A stretch of DNA of 64,000 bases. Source: Reticulitermes speratus (lineage: Eukaryota > Arthropoda > Insecta > Blattodea > Rhinotermitidae). How positions within the stretch are numbered: the first letter of the stretch is position 1; the number at the start of each line of letters is the position of its first letter. This document shows positions 22,274 to 33,344 of this stretch, piece after piece. The position numbers were made by a program, and so were the translations under genes. The notes under the pieces were generated by a model. That model was given only the letters and a program-made list of their open reading frames with translations. It searched no databases and was not told the DNA's origin. The stretch covers positions 2,531,501-2,595,500 of the forward strand of contig JAJKFL010000011.1 of NCBI GenBank assembly GCA_021186555.1, written 5' to 3'.

Positions 22274-22612
22274 CGAAGTACGTAGACATTTGCAGCGTAC
22301 ATCGTGTATCTGAGTGGTAAATGTCGTAGTACTGACTTTACAGTTTAAAATACGTTAAAATGCAATGTTATTACATAAAGTTTATATAAAATCCGTCTCC
22401 AAACATCTGTCTGTCCACCAATTCCACGTCCTGTACGGTGCAGATCCCTGGCTGTGGTAACCTGTTGTTTAGTTCTTAGGTAATATCTCTGTACTCTGTA
22501 CACAGTACGGAGATATTACTGCACGGAACATGTATAATATTAAGTTATATGTAAGGTTTTTGCTAAACGTTGTCGAGGCTACATCGACATTATTCACTCC
22601 GTGCGCTGAGAC
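22274..22612. other. Unassigned sequence with a hairpin
   Basis: Contains an inverted repeat at 22480-22519, gtaatatctc and gtact against their complements, with one mismatch and a loop of about 8 nt. No other feature recognised. Confidence 0.5.
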
Positions 22613-22623
22613 ATATTTCTATT

Positions 22624-23136
22624 CATTCATTCATTCTGCAGTCTGTCTTACGACAGGTCCGTAGCCTCTTCCAAAGCGAGTTCTCCACAGGGTGCGATCT
22701 AGTGCTTCCTCTTTCAATTTCCAGTATCTTTTCTTTTCCTTAAGGTCATCCAGTAGCTGCTTACGTCTTCTCCCTCGTCGTCCCGTCATTTCTATCCTTC
22801 CTTCTATCTTTCCTTCAATCACGTGTTTCAGAAGGCAGTTCCTACGCAAGATGTGACCAATCCAGTTAGCCTTTCTTCTTTTTATTGTATGTACGATATT
22901 CCTCTCCTCCTTGACTCTGTGTAATACTTCTTCATTTCTCACACGATCGGTCCAACTGATCTTCTCCATTCTTCTCCAGCACCACATTTCAAAACTTTCC
23001 AGATACTTCTGATCTACTTTCCGAAGTGTCCACGTTTCAGCACCACACAAAGCTATGCTCCAAATGTAGCACTTTACTAGTTTCTTCCTTAAATTTAATT
23101 CCAGTTTGTTGGTGAAAAGATTTTTCTTCTTGTTGA
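22624..23136 (-). pseudogene. LINE-alpha, 5'-truncated copy 3, longest
   Basis: Minus-strand frame running to a stop at about 22631 that encodes about 165 residues of LINE-alpha ORF2 C-terminus: NLRKKLVKCYIWS, GAETWTLRKVDQKYLE, WCWRRMEKISWTDRVRN, RRKANWIGHILRRNC, GRRGRRRKQLLDDLK and GYGPVVRQTAE. The perfect 11-bp repeat atatttctatt at 22613-22623 and 23137-23147 marks the insertion. A GAAT-type tail (attcattcattc on the plus strand) marks the 3' end. The open frame continues to 23329 in host sequence, so its first 60 codons are not LINE. Upstream domains are absent. Confidence 0.88.
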
Positions 23137-23196
23137 ATATTTCTATTATAAAACCAAACATTTGTGCATATAAAATATATAATGATACCGTATTTT

Positions 23197-23236
23197 CTCC
23201 TACATGTTTCGGCGGTAGACCTCCATCTCCAGGGAA
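23197..23236 (-). ncRNA. Hammerhead-like motif with a core mutation
   Basis: Minus strand: stem I UUCC, CUGGAGA where CUGANGA is required, extra U, stem II with GG/CC and GGU/ACC, GAAAC, AU, GU, A, stem I GGAG. The A-to-G change at the fourth core position should abolish activity. Confidence 0.55.
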
Positions 23237-23399
23237 TAACAACAGTATTGAATACCTGATAAAATATGATAACTTGTAATGATAAAATACATTATATCGT
23301 AGTAACGTCGCTACGTTTTTAGGATGCAAAATACATCAAGGGATTGTGGCTCAATATCTCGCTGTATTTTATGTTAAAATGATCTTAAAGAATTAGGGT

Positions 23400-23535
23400 G
23401 GAAGTGCGTGGATTAGATTAATGTGGCTTAGGATATGGAAAAGTTGCGAGCTGTTGTGAACACCGTAACGAATCTCCAGGTTCGATAAAACGCTGACAAT
23501 ATCTGACTAGATGAAGACTCTGCTCCATGGAGTTA
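23400..23535 (+). pseudogene. LINE-beta 3' fragment
   Basis: Plus-strand words gcgtggattagattaatgtgg, tgttgtgaac and gactctgctccatggagtta follow the LINE-beta 3' end. The coding block is reduced to its last few codons. Confidence 0.6.
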
Positions 23536-23818
23536 TTTTTTGTTGTGATGAAGGGCCCCGCAGCAGATGCTGCGGGCGTACCGCAGCCTTAAGGTCTATT
23601 ATGCAACCCTGTGATGAAGATGAAGATTCGTTTTTTCGTTTTTCCAAGTAATTGAGCACCAGAGGAATGAAATTGACAGGGGAAAACCGAAGTAATCGGG
23701 GAGAAAACCTGTCCCAGTTCCACTTTGTCCACCACAAATCCCACATTGACCCGGGATCTAACCCGGTCCCCCGCGGTGAGAGGCCGGCGACTAACCGCCT
23801 GAGCCATGGCACAGCCTT
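23536..23818 (-). mobile_element. SINE-2, second copy
   Basis: Same head and body as 12704-12987, with A-box tggctcaggcggttag and a B-box damaged to gggttagatccc. It lies directly on the end of the LINE-beta fragment. Direct repeat atggagtta (23527-23535) against atggaatta (23819-23827), one mismatch. Confidence 0.8.
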
Positions 23819-24551
23819 ATGGAATTAGTTACTGTTGCAGGCGTCAGTTTTTACGATAGTATTGCGTAATCATGTAACAACTCTTCGGTAATAATTGCAT
23901 ATTCTCTAAACGCTGTAGTCTGTTTGCCTGGATGCAGCACGCATCTTATACATTTTCATTAAATCTTTTGTATTGCCTCTCCTTTGCTTTGCAGACTGAA
24001 TCAAAGATCCCTTCAGAAGCATTCAGACAGTTTTTCTTTTACGAAAATTGTGTTTTCTTTCACGGAGATACCTTTGTCATTTCTACACAACAGTTAAAAC
24101 CGGACAGTCGTTTGTTATAGGTTGTAAGTAGTGTGTAATTCGACATATCGTCACTCATTTACATATATTGTTGCGGTCTGACGATGCACCATGATAAGGA
24201 ACACACTACAATACAGTGCAACTTCCATATTTGTATCTCGGATCACTGTTTATAAATTTAGCTTCCAGAACACACAAAACGTGATCTAAAATGAACTGTG
24301 ATTATTGTGTCAGTTTAACATGGAGAGGCGGGTCCAGGGTTGGTGGGCTCAGTTTCATAACCCTCTACCCTGTGGGGCCCAAACATGATGGGGCCAGCCC
24401 CCATACACTGCCCACTGCTTCACGTAGAACTGGTCGATCGTGAGAAACTGTGTTAAGATATTCAGCTAAATTATAGGTTTGGTGATAGTGTAAAACATTT
24501 GAGTCCTATGAATGTTATTATGATAAGAAAATGTAAAAATGTGGTTATAAA
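23819..24551. other. Unassigned sequence
   Basis: No gene recognised. A GC-rich patch at 24320-24410 has no match elsewhere in the window. Confidence 0.4.
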
Positions 24552-25352
24552 ATAAATACATTCGTTGAGCATAAATACATTCGTTGAGCATAAATACATT
24601 CGTTGAGCATAAATACATTCGTTGAGCATAAATACATTCGTTGAGCATAAATACATTCGTTGAGCATAAATACATTCGTTGAGCATAAATACATTCGTTG
24701 AGCATAAATACATTCGTTGAGCATAAATACATTCGTTGAGCATAAATACATTCGTTGAGCATAAATACATTAGTTGAGCATAAATACATTCGTTGAGCAT
24801 AAATACATTCGTTGAGCATAAATACATTCTTTGAGCATAAATACATTCGTTGAGCATAAATACATTCTTTGAGTATAAATACATTAGTTGAGCATAAATA
24901 CATTCGTTGAGCATAAATACATTAGTTGAGCATAAATACATTCGTTGAGCATAAATACATTCGTTGAGCATAAATACATTCGTTGAGCATAAATACATTC
25001 TTTGAGTATAAATACATTAGTTGAGCATAAATACATTCGTTGAGCATAAATACATTCGTTGAGCATAAATACATTCGTTGAGCATAAATACATTCGTTGA
25101 GCATAAATACATTCTTTGAGTATAAATACATTAGTTGAGCATAAATACATTCGTTGAGCATAAATACATTCGTTGAGCATAAATACATTCGTTGAGCATA
25201 AATACATTCGTTGAGCATAAATACATTCGTTGAGCATAAATACATTCGTTGAGCATAAATACATTCGTTGAGCATAAATACATTCGTTGAGCATAAATAC
25301 ATTCTTTGAACATAAATACATTTGTTGAGCATAAATACATTCGTTGAGCATA
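24552..25352. repeat. Tandem array, 19-bp unit, about 42 copies
   Basis: Unit ataaatacattcgttgagc. The variant pair ttctttgagt then ttagttgagc recurs near 24867, 25000 and 25113, spacings of about 7 and 6 units, so a higher-order period is starting to form. Three units make 57 bp, which opens frames on the minus strand repeating a 19-residue block; these are incidental. Confidence 0.97.
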
Positions 25353-25499
25353 GCCCATACTGCTGTGTTTCCTGCTGCTGACACGTGCTGTGATTCAGAC
25401 AGTGTAAGCTGCCGGACTGTTTTCTGAGTTCCCAGGGAGAAGTCTATTAGCTGCATGTTTCGGATGTAGTCTAAAAATTAATTCAGGAAACCTTTGTTT

Positions 25500-25635
25500 A
25501 AGCACAAAACCGTAAATGCTTTTAACCCCGTAAAGGCTAAGATTAACCTCAATTATATTTAAAGATTTCCTACATAGCAGAAAACCCACTGCGTCTCTAT
25601 TATAAAACCAAATATTTAATCCTGTATAGGAAAAT
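25500..25635 (+). repeat. Element G, left half of a split copy
   Basis: Words attaacctcaattatattt, aaaga, cagaaaacccactgcgtctc and tattataaaaccaa align with the left flank and the first half of the 114-bp array unit at 7382-7480. This is a single-copy relative of that unit. Confidence 0.6.
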
Positions 25636-26100
25636 GATGACTATTGTAGGGGCGTTGGAAAAATTGCGAAAAGCGAATATTGTCTTCATCATGTCAGTCT
25701 GTCCGTCCGCATGGTACAACTCGGCTCCCACTGGATGGGTTGTCATGAAACTTGATATGTGAGTATTTTTCGAAAATCTTTGGAAAGAATTAACGTTTCA
25801 CTAAAATCTGACAAGAATAAATGTTTCAGACAAAATTATAGAGAAAATCAAAACGTAAATTTTATGTTCAATAATGTTTTTTTCCGAAAATCGTGTCGTT
25901 TATGAGGTAATGTGGAAAAATGTGGTAGAGTCAGACAGGCTACAGATGACAATATAATACGGCGCATGCGCTTTACTTGCTGGATAACTAAGGCTGCAGA
26001 CACACACTGAGAATATGTAATACTTAATTGCTTTTGCACGGAAACAATGGTTACGCGAACGCGCCTCAATGTTGCGTTTATGCGTATATTTCCTCTTTTG
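25636..26100 (+). mobile_element. Element H, copy inserted in element G
   Basis: Begins with a TAGGGGCGTTGG-type end. It shares with 30595-31350 and (inverted) 45895-46400 the order ccgtccgcatg, ggctcccactgga, tttttcgaaaatct, aaaatctgacaagaata, taatgtggaaaaatgtgg, gctggataac, and a caatggttacgcg end. No coding sequence; transposon type unknown. Confidence 0.7.
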
Positions 26101-26215
26101 TTTTTTCTGAGATCTGTAGAAGGCACATAAATGCACTATGTGGGGAAAAGGTAGGAGTTGTGAAAGTTAACCTGGTGGTGTATATAGTAACCACTACAGT
26201 TTAAAGTGTTGAATA
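26101..26215 (+). repeat. Element G, right half of the split copy
   Basis: Starts ctgagatc, then cacataaatgcactatgtggg, gttaacctgg and gtatatagtaaccac, matching the end of the 114-bp unit and the right flank of that array at 9575-9640. Confidence 0.6.
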
Positions 26216-26534
26216 AAGCCCCAAGTTACTGCGCAGCCCTCGATAAGTGTATTAGTGATAGTCGCACTTACTGTGCCCCACAGACGGTGCGCCCAGTGGT
26301 TGGATTGGAGTCGCAGACGCGAAGACTCTTAATGTGACGTAATAAAAGAGCCTAGTTGTCTCTTCCGGGATGCATTTTTCGCATGAAAATTTTACAGACA
26401 TTTCTAAATGGGAAGTACAGATTGTAATTTTCGTGACGGTGGAAGACGTGTCTCTACTCGCTACACCCTGCCTATGAGTTAAATCTGGGAGGCGTCAACC
26501 ATTGAAAGTCTGGTGTTTAGCATATTTACCGTGA
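26216..26534. other. Unassigned sequence
   Basis: Nothing recognised. Confidence 0.35.
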
Positions 26535-26640
26535 GAGTTAACACTAAAAACTCTCCATGTTCTCCCACATAGTGTATTTATGTGTTTTGTACAATGTTAG
26601 GATAAACAAACATTATTTCTCTATAAGGCAATAAGTAATT
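26535..26640 (-). repeat. Element G fragment, inverted
   Basis: The complement of the cacataaatacactgtgtggg region (here cccacatagtgtatttatgtg) with flanking gttaacact, in the opposite orientation to the piece at 26101. Confidence 0.55.
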
Positions 26641-27479
26641 TACTGACGTTTCTAGCAAACTGTGTTCTCTGTGAGGTACGAAATGAATCTTTACGCTACA
26701 TGCGTGTTGTATATTAATTTTAGTCCTCAATGCTTTAATTAATTTGGCTTTCTTTGAGCTCGCTGCCAGATGTAATACAATGTAGAGACGTTTGATTCTT
26801 CAAGGGGGTTAAGGTGGTTAATAAAGCCATCTGAAACGGAAGTAATACATTGAAGATTGTCTTCTGGGACATGTTGCCGTTTCAAATAGTAATTATTACC
26901 GATCAACACGGCGTCATGTCCCAGAATACATTAAACTTTATCGATAAGGCTGTGTAAACTTCAAGTGACGCAGGTAATTTGTTGGAACGCGAAATGTCAC
27001 AAACCGCAATGTAATATTCTGAAGTCCATACAGAAATGTCACAATTCATGCATATTGTCCTTGCTTATGTTACCTACGCAACATGTTAGTTCGAGCATGT
27101 GTTTCATGTAGCATGTTAACAGCTGTGGAAGATTTGCACATGATTTGTAAATCCACATTAATGTTATCACTTTATCAACATTTCTTTACATAGATTTAAG
27201 CATTCGAGACTTTAATATTATATTTAATATTTTCTGTTATCTGAAGTTTTTTCACTGTGGCGACTGTTATATCTGTTCTCATCTTCATGCGATTTGTTCC
27301 CATTATATTGAAATGTCCTTTAGTAGGCCTATAGTTTTGTTTTCTCTTGTTTTGACGGACGGGTGGCCGCGCGCGGTTCAGCTGCGATAAACGCAATACA
27401 GGTATAATTCACAAGAAAGCCTTTGCAGTTCCGGCAAGTTACTCCCACGTCTTGTAGTACAAACTTTTAGCAGCAGGGA
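26641..27479. other. Unassigned; contains an F3-type inverted pair
   Basis: At 26868-26934 cttctgggacatg and catgtcccagaa with cggcgtc form a short inverted repeat with the words of the F3 family. A gtttcaaat word stands where F3 copies carry gtttcgg. Otherwise nothing recognised. Confidence 0.4.
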
Positions 27480-28627
27480 GTGTACGTGTCTGTCGCCTCC
27501 CGCCCATTGCAGAGAGCACCATCAGGCATGGTGGGCCCGGGTATCAGATTTCTCTTCTGCAGTAACAATGTCTGCATGTTCTTGTTCTCACCTTCTCTAC
27601 CGCCCATCTGACCAGGACAGAGCCCACCGGCAGACGTGTACCCCACGTGGGGCTACAACAGGGTGGTCTGGCACCTGGTCCAATGAACGTTAAATTAATA
27701 AGTGTAACCATGACATATTACGTTTAATATTCTGCATATTCCATCCACTGCTGTCGACGGACATGTTCTTGCCTCGGGATCCAGAAACGTCCGGTTATCC
27801 TAACTAGATAGCACTTGGTGCCCAGCTTGTCATAATCTGCTGTTGTAAAAGCCGGACGTAACAAAAGCTTTGCTATGGGCCATATATGGCAAGCTCTTGT
27901 TTAAATTTGAGATTACTTCCCTGAAAATCGCAACGTAGAACAAAATAACGTACAAAACAACATTTATCCACATAACAATCAATTAAAATACTACCAGTTT
28001 GGACGATGAAGATTTGACAACTGCCAGCCAAAACAAGGTTACACTGAGTCCAGGCAACGTTTACAGAATATTTGGTCACTAAAGTTTGTCAACGTTAAAG
28101 ACAATAAACTTTGTTACGGCTATATTAAAACAGGACTGCCTGTACTTATTAAGTTGCAGCCGGCGTGCATTTCCAGATTTAGTTTATACAAGATTCAGTA
28201 TATTCCCATCTACGCCCAGCTCCACAAAGCCACGCCTCTCACACAGCATTCTTGCAACGTCACTTGTTACCCCGGCTTACCCTAAATGTTTCAAATTATG
28301 AAGCTGCTCGCTATTTACGTCATTCTTCATAACTCGAACCATTCTCGATATCTGCGTTTCCTTCGGAGATTTGCACACGCTCGTCAGGCAGGGGTGAAAT
28401 GATTTTTGTTGTAAATAACCTTTTAAAAGAAAGCACTCTGGTTGTACTGAAACGTCAGGCCAGTTGTTAAACGTCATGTTTGCCAAGACGAAGTAATTAT
28501 AAGATACGGGGGGGGGGGGGGGGGGGACCACTGTCGATAGTAGCACTGAGAAAGTAAGGCTCCTCTGTCTTGACTAAACTTAAAACATGAGCTATAAGAC
28601 GTTCAAAAATAAGCAAAACATAAAATG
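27480..28627. other. Unassigned sequence, locally GC-rich, with a poly-G run
   Basis: 27480-27670 is GC-richer than its surroundings but has no recognisable exon. A run of about 19 G lies at 28508-28526. No shared repeat seen. Confidence 0.4.
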
Positions 28628-30074
28628 CAATATGTGTTACAAACAGACTGTAATATGTGTTACAAACAGACTGTAATATGTGTTACAAACATACTGTAAT
28701 ATGTGTTACAAACAGACTGTAATATGTGTTACAAACAGACTGTAATATGTGTTACAAACAGACTGTAATATGTGTTACAAACAGACTGTAATATGTGTTA
28801 CAAACAGACTGTAATATGTGTTACAAACAGACTGTAATATGTGTTACAAACAGACTGTAATATGTGTTACAAACAGACTGTAATATGTGTTACAAACAGA
28901 CTGTAATATGTGTTACAAACAGACTGTAATATGTGTTAGAAACAGACTGTAATATGTGTTACAAACAGACTGTAATATGTGTTACAAACAGACTGTAATA
29001 TGTGTTACAAACAGACTGTAATATGTGTTAGAAACAGACTGTAATATGTGTTACAAACAGACTGTAATATGTGTTAGAAACAGACTGTAATATGTGTTAC
29101 AAACAGACTGTAATATGTGTTACAAACAGACTGTAATATGTGTTAGAAACAGACTGTAATATGTGTTACAAACAGTATGTAATATGTGTTACAAACAGAC
29201 TGTAATATGTGTTACAAACAGACTGTAATATGTGTTACAAACAGACTGTAATATGTGTTACAAACAGACTGTAATATGTGTTACAAACAGTATGTAATAT
29301 GTGTTACAAACAGACTGTAATATGTGTTACAAACAGACTGTAATATGTGTTACAAACAGTATGTAATATGTGTTACAAACAGACTGTAATATGTGTTATA
29401 AACAGACTGTAATATGTGTTACAAACAGTATGTAATATGTGTTACAAACAGACTGTAATATGTGTTACAAACAGACTGTAATATGTGTTACAAACAGTAT
29501 GTAATATGTGTTACAAACAGACTGTAATATGTGTTACAAACAGTATGTAATATGTGTTACAAACAGACTGTAATATGTGTTACAAACATACTGTAATATG
29601 TGTTACAAACAGACTGTAATATGTGTTACAAACAGACTGTAATATGTGTTACAAACAGACTGTAATATGTGTTACAAACAGACTGTAATATGTGTTACAA
29701 ACAGACTGTAATATGTGTTACAAACAGACTGTAATATGTGTTACAAACAGACTGTAATATGTGTTACAAACAGACTGTAATATGTGTTACAAACAGACTG
29801 TAATATGTGTTACAAACAGACTGTAATATGTGTTACAAACAGACTGTAATATGTGTTACAAACAGACTGTAATATGTGTTACAAACAGACTGTAATATGT
29901 GTTACAAACAGACTGTAATATGTGTTACAAACAGACTGTAATATGTGTTACAAACAGACTGTAATATGTGTTACAAACAGACTGTAATATGTGTTACAAA
30001 CAGACTGTAATATGTGTTACAAACAGACTGTAATATGTGTTACAAACAGACTGTAATATGTGTTACAAACAGAC
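28628..30074. repeat. Tandem array, 23-bp unit, about 63 copies
   Basis: Unit taatatgtgttacaaacagactg, period exactly 23 bp over the whole array. Variants (gttagaaac, cagtatg, cagactg) are clustered: gttagaaac between 28930 and 29150, cagtatg between 29170 and 29560. The right third is almost uniform. This fits recent expansion at the right end. Confidence 0.98.
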
Positions 30075-30594
30075 GCACCGTAACAGCAATATTAATGTAA
30101 GAACACTATTTCGGTACTACTGTACCCAAATTAAAATATCCGATATCTTGTTGCGAAAACTATCGATATTTTCCGTGGATACGTAAAAAGTTAATGCAGC
30201 GGTTGGAAAAATTTGACGCATCTTAGGAAACTAAAATTGGCGAGAAGTTTCTGTAGGCCTGTATAGTTTCAGTGACTCATATTATGAAAATAATGAGTTT
30301 TATATGGATGATGTTCGTTCAACCCGATTTCATTTAACGATAATGAGTTTTTCTTTAATTTAAAGGCGATGAATATTTGTCTGAAAATTGTTATGTATCA
30401 TGTCGTTTAAAGCTCGTTTTTTGCTTCATGTGACAGTTACCGTCTTTTCGAATTGCTTGTAGCTTTCGATTGGTTATCCCAATTAATAATTTGCGTTTGT
30501 TGTGAAAAAATATCCTGTCACTAGCGTTACATATCAAATATACTATTCCTCCCCAGTCTCAAAATATTTCTGTAAGTATGTTTTTTGGACTCTT
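30075..30594. other. Unassigned AT-rich sequence
   Basis: No gene recognised; a gcggttggaaaaatt word near 30198 may be an eroded terminus of element H. Confidence 0.4.
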
Positions 30595-31350
30595 CATAAA
30601 AATTGTGAAAAGTGACAACTCGGCCCCCACTGGACGCATTTTCATGAAATTTGATATTTGAGTATTTTTCGAAAATCTGTCAAGAATATTCAAGTTTCAT
30701 TAAAATCTGACAAGAATAACGGGTGCTTTGCATGAAGATATATGTACATTTATGAAAATATCTAGCTGAATTCTTCTTAGAATGAGAAATGTTTCAGACA
30801 ACGTTGTGGAGAAAGTGAACATAACATCGTATGTTCAATAACGGGGTTTTCCGAAAATCTTGCCGTTTATGAGATTTTTTTTCCTATGGCTCGACAGCCC
30901 CTAGTGGGCCAGGGCCTCCTCATCGTCAAGGCTTCACGATCACACTCAGACACACCACACTCGGTAGGACTTCTCTGGACGAGTAATCAGCCCGACGCAG
31001 AGACCTCTGCCTGACAACACACGACACTCACAAGGGACAGACATCCATGCCCCCGGCGGGATTCGAACCCGCAATCCCAGCAAGCGAGCGGCCGCAGACC
31101 CACGCCTTAGACCGCGCGGCCAATAGGCTCGGCCCATTTGTGAGATAATGTGGAAAAATATGGTAGAACTAGACAGACCACAGATGTCATAATACAGAAC
31201 ACGCGCTTTGCATGCTGGATAACTGAGGCTACAGACACACACAAGAAGAATGTGTAATATTTATTGCTTTTTCACGGCAACAATGGTTACGCGAGCGCGC
31301 CTTGTTGTGACGTTTATACGTACATTGTCTGTCTTGTTAACAGTTAACAC
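30595..31350 (+). mobile_element. Element H, copy interrupted by SINE-1
   Basis: Same word order as 25636-26100, with an extra internal stretch (tatgtacatttatgaaaatat, agaattcttc) that is also present in the inverted copy at 45895-46400. SINE-1 at 30875-31136 sits in the middle, and the other two copies show the empty site. Confidence 0.75.
30875..31136 (-). mobile_element. SINE-1, tRNA-derived, inserted in element H
   Basis: Minus strand: tRNA-like head ggccgcgcggtctaaggcg, B-box gggttcgaatcccgcc, then the body with gacatccatgcc and agtgtgatcgtgaagcc complements. Direct repeat tttatgaga (30866-30874) against tttgtgaga (31137-31145). Single head, unlike the array at 19338. Confidence 0.88.
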
Positions 31351-32781
31351 ACAAGAATAGGTAACATACGAATATATACGGAAATTATACGAGCAATAGT
31401 TTATGTACAATAAATAACATTTAACTAAATAGGCCCCAGAGATGTACAGATACTGTACGTTGTCAGAATTTATCTTCGAATAACGGAGGACACTCCGATG
31501 CTGACGCAAGTGTAATTGTTGATATGAAAGCAAGCAGCCAATTCGCACGTATTGCCACGTGAATCATAGTGTGAAGTGACTGACTGACTGACTGTGCATT
31601 AGCCTGTGTTTTGATGATGTGGCTGGTTGGCCTTCACCGACAGCTGGCAGCGCCGCTGCGCCGTCTCGTCTAGGGGCCTTCCTGACCTCCTGAGACCCTT
31701 CTTCATTCCGATATCACAAATTGGTTACGACTGCTTTCGAATTGTTCCCAGTGAATACCAGCTAATTAATTTCTTTTATTTAAGAGGTCATCCAGTTTCA
31801 CAACGCTGTGTGGCCACCCACTACGTTAGGAAAGTAGCAAATTCTTAGGTTAGTTTTGAAGAAAAGGAAGACAGGAAAGAAAGATAAAAAGGAAATAAAA
31901 GAGAAAGGGAAAAAGAAGAAAGGAAAGAATTAAAGGGGCTAATTAATTTCCTTTAATGCCAATACTCTTTATCCGTGTTACGAATTATTCAACGTTCGAC
32001 ATATTTGTTCGAGCTGCGTTTCAGAATGAAGCTCCGTTTTACTTTGCCAAATTTGCTGAAGAAAATAATTGCCATCGTACAGTCAATTTCAGAAATATTT
32101 GAGGTATTTTCTTGCGGTGATATTGTCGTATATATATCCAAATGATAAATCTTTCGCCTGTCACACGTCTTGCTTCAGTGAGTAATTTAGCGTCCCTCAG
32201 AAGTTAATCTTTTAATTGTGTTTGTGAAAGTCGCCTTGAGAATGGCTTGGAAAAGAGCAGAAACATGTTAGAGTAACTTCTAATAATACCTTTCGTGCTC
32301 ATTAAGTTGGTGTAATTAATTTAATTAGTCCCGGGAACATCCATAAGTCAGAACGGTTAAACAAGCTGTTTCGCGCAGGAATCTCCACTCCTTTTTCAGT
32401 GAAAAACACCTTAAAGAAGAAGAAGACAGCCTCATATACACAATCGGTTAGCGTGTCTGTTGGGCTGCAAGTGAGAATGTGGGAAAGTTCTTTTTTTTTT
32501 CTACTTTGAGGAGTGCAAATGCATATATCTGAGGCAGAGCTGTCAGGTTTCGATCCTGATGTTATCGTAAAGAAGGACAAAATCTCGTCTTCGACAAACC
32601 TTCTATTGTAGGGTAACGCCTGCAACATGTACAAAGTTATCATGCATATGGGTCAGCTGCTTCGTAAGTTGTTAATTGGTATCACGCGAACAAATAGGAC
32701 TGATACTGGAAATACTTCACTTCTTTATGAGGTGAATAAAGTTTTACAGTTTACGTTACATGTACCGTACATTTTTAATTA
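31351..32781. other. Unassigned; purine-rich tract and weak motif relics
   Basis: A purine-only-like tract (ggaaagaaagataaaaagg and similar) spans 31855-31935. Around 32229-32270 the order ttgagaatgg, cagaaacatgttagag resembles an eroded hammerhead motif but two core residues are lost. No gene recognised. Confidence 0.4.
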
Positions 32782-32863
32782 TACAGAGTGTACACAAAAT
32801 AATGGTGCGGTTTATATGTGTATATACATATAAGCCGCACCATTCTTTTGTGTATACCCTGTA
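32782..32863. mobile_element. Palindromic MITE, copy 3, left flank of FB-A2
   Basis: Same arms as copies at 1529 and 5165. Left arm has small changes (gagtg for gggca, aataatgg for aagaatgg); the right arm is standard. It ends exactly where foldback FB-A copy 2 begins. Confidence 0.85.
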
Positions 32864-32925
32864 TATATGTTATGCAGACAAATGTACACAGTATTATGTT
32901 ATTTAACACAATTTTATTAAATGTT

Positions 32926-32968
32926 GCCCAACATGTTTCTAGCCTATATAAGGCTCATCTTCAGGGGC
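32926..32968 (-). ncRNA. Hammerhead motif, FB-A2 left arm, core intact
   Basis: Minus strand: GCCC, CUGAAGA, UG, stem II AGCCU with AGGCU around UAUAU, A, GAAAC, AUGU, U, GGGC. Stem I is four Watson-Crick pairs. FB-A1 has GUCC here, so the change keeps pairing. AUGUU with AACAU could form a competing hairpin that swallows stem I. Confidence 0.75.
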
Positions 32969-33158
32969 TCTTTTGTTGAAATTACAACAGCTATATTATT
33001 GGTATATAAAATTCTTAAAGAGCCTTAAAAATTAGGCCTCCAACTACTCTATAGTGAAAGCAGACTGACCGGTACAGATACCAATAACCAAATACATCTA
33101 ACGGCTTTTTAAGAATTTTATATACCAATAATATAGCTGTTGTAATTTCAACAAAAGA

Positions 33159-33201
33159 GCCCCTGAAGATGAGCCTTATATAGGCTAGAAACATGTTGGG
33201 C
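33159..33201 (+). ncRNA. Hammerhead motif, FB-A2 right arm, core intact
   Basis: Mirror copy of the left-arm motif with every core residue and the same GCCC with GGGC stem I. AAUAAA lies 11 nt downstream of stem I on this strand (ttaataaaaatt). Confidence 0.75.
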
Positions 33202-33262
33202 AACATTTAATAAAAATTGTGTTAAATAACATAAAACAGTGTACATTTGTCTGCATAAGATA

Positions 33263-33344
33263 TACAGGGCATACACAAAAGAATGGTGCGGGTTTAATAG
33301 TGAACACTATTACAACCGCACCATTCTTTTGTGTATGCCCTGTA
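33263..33344. mobile_element. Palindromic MITE, copy 4, right flank of FB-A2
   Basis: Arms as in the other copies, with centre gggtttaatagtgaacac close to that of the copy at 42796. One arm has an extra G. Confidence 0.88.

Larger units (their letters stand above)
32864..33262. mobile_element. Foldback FB-A copy 2, flanked by two MITEs
   Basis: Arms of about 150-180 bp in inverted orientation, starting tatgttatgcagacaaatg and ending catttgtctgcataa. They are nearly identical to FB-A1, with a shorter, partly deleted centre around 33020-33060. A hammerhead motif lies in each arm with better stem I pairing than in FB-A1. Both sides abut copies of the palindromic MITE (32782-32863 and 33263-33344). 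Confidence 0.87.

Noticed and set aside
21492..22313. Small protein genes of 65, 72 and 92 codons
   Set aside because: Overlapping short frames without family resemblance, splice context or codon pattern.
24466..25456. Repeat-protein frames across the 19-bp array
   Set aside because: Three units make 57 bp, so frames stay open by arithmetic; no support for expression.
28508..28526. Poly-G run as a functional G-quadruplex
   Set aside because: A single homopolymer of uncertain length in an assembly; nothing around it suggests function.
24552..30074. CRISPR array
   Set aside because: Units are directly adjacent with no unique spacers, and the sequence is clearly from an animal.
32229..32270. 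Hammerhead motif (ttgagaatgg, cagaaacatgtt)
   Set aside because: Two core residues are missing and stem II is poor; at most an old relic.
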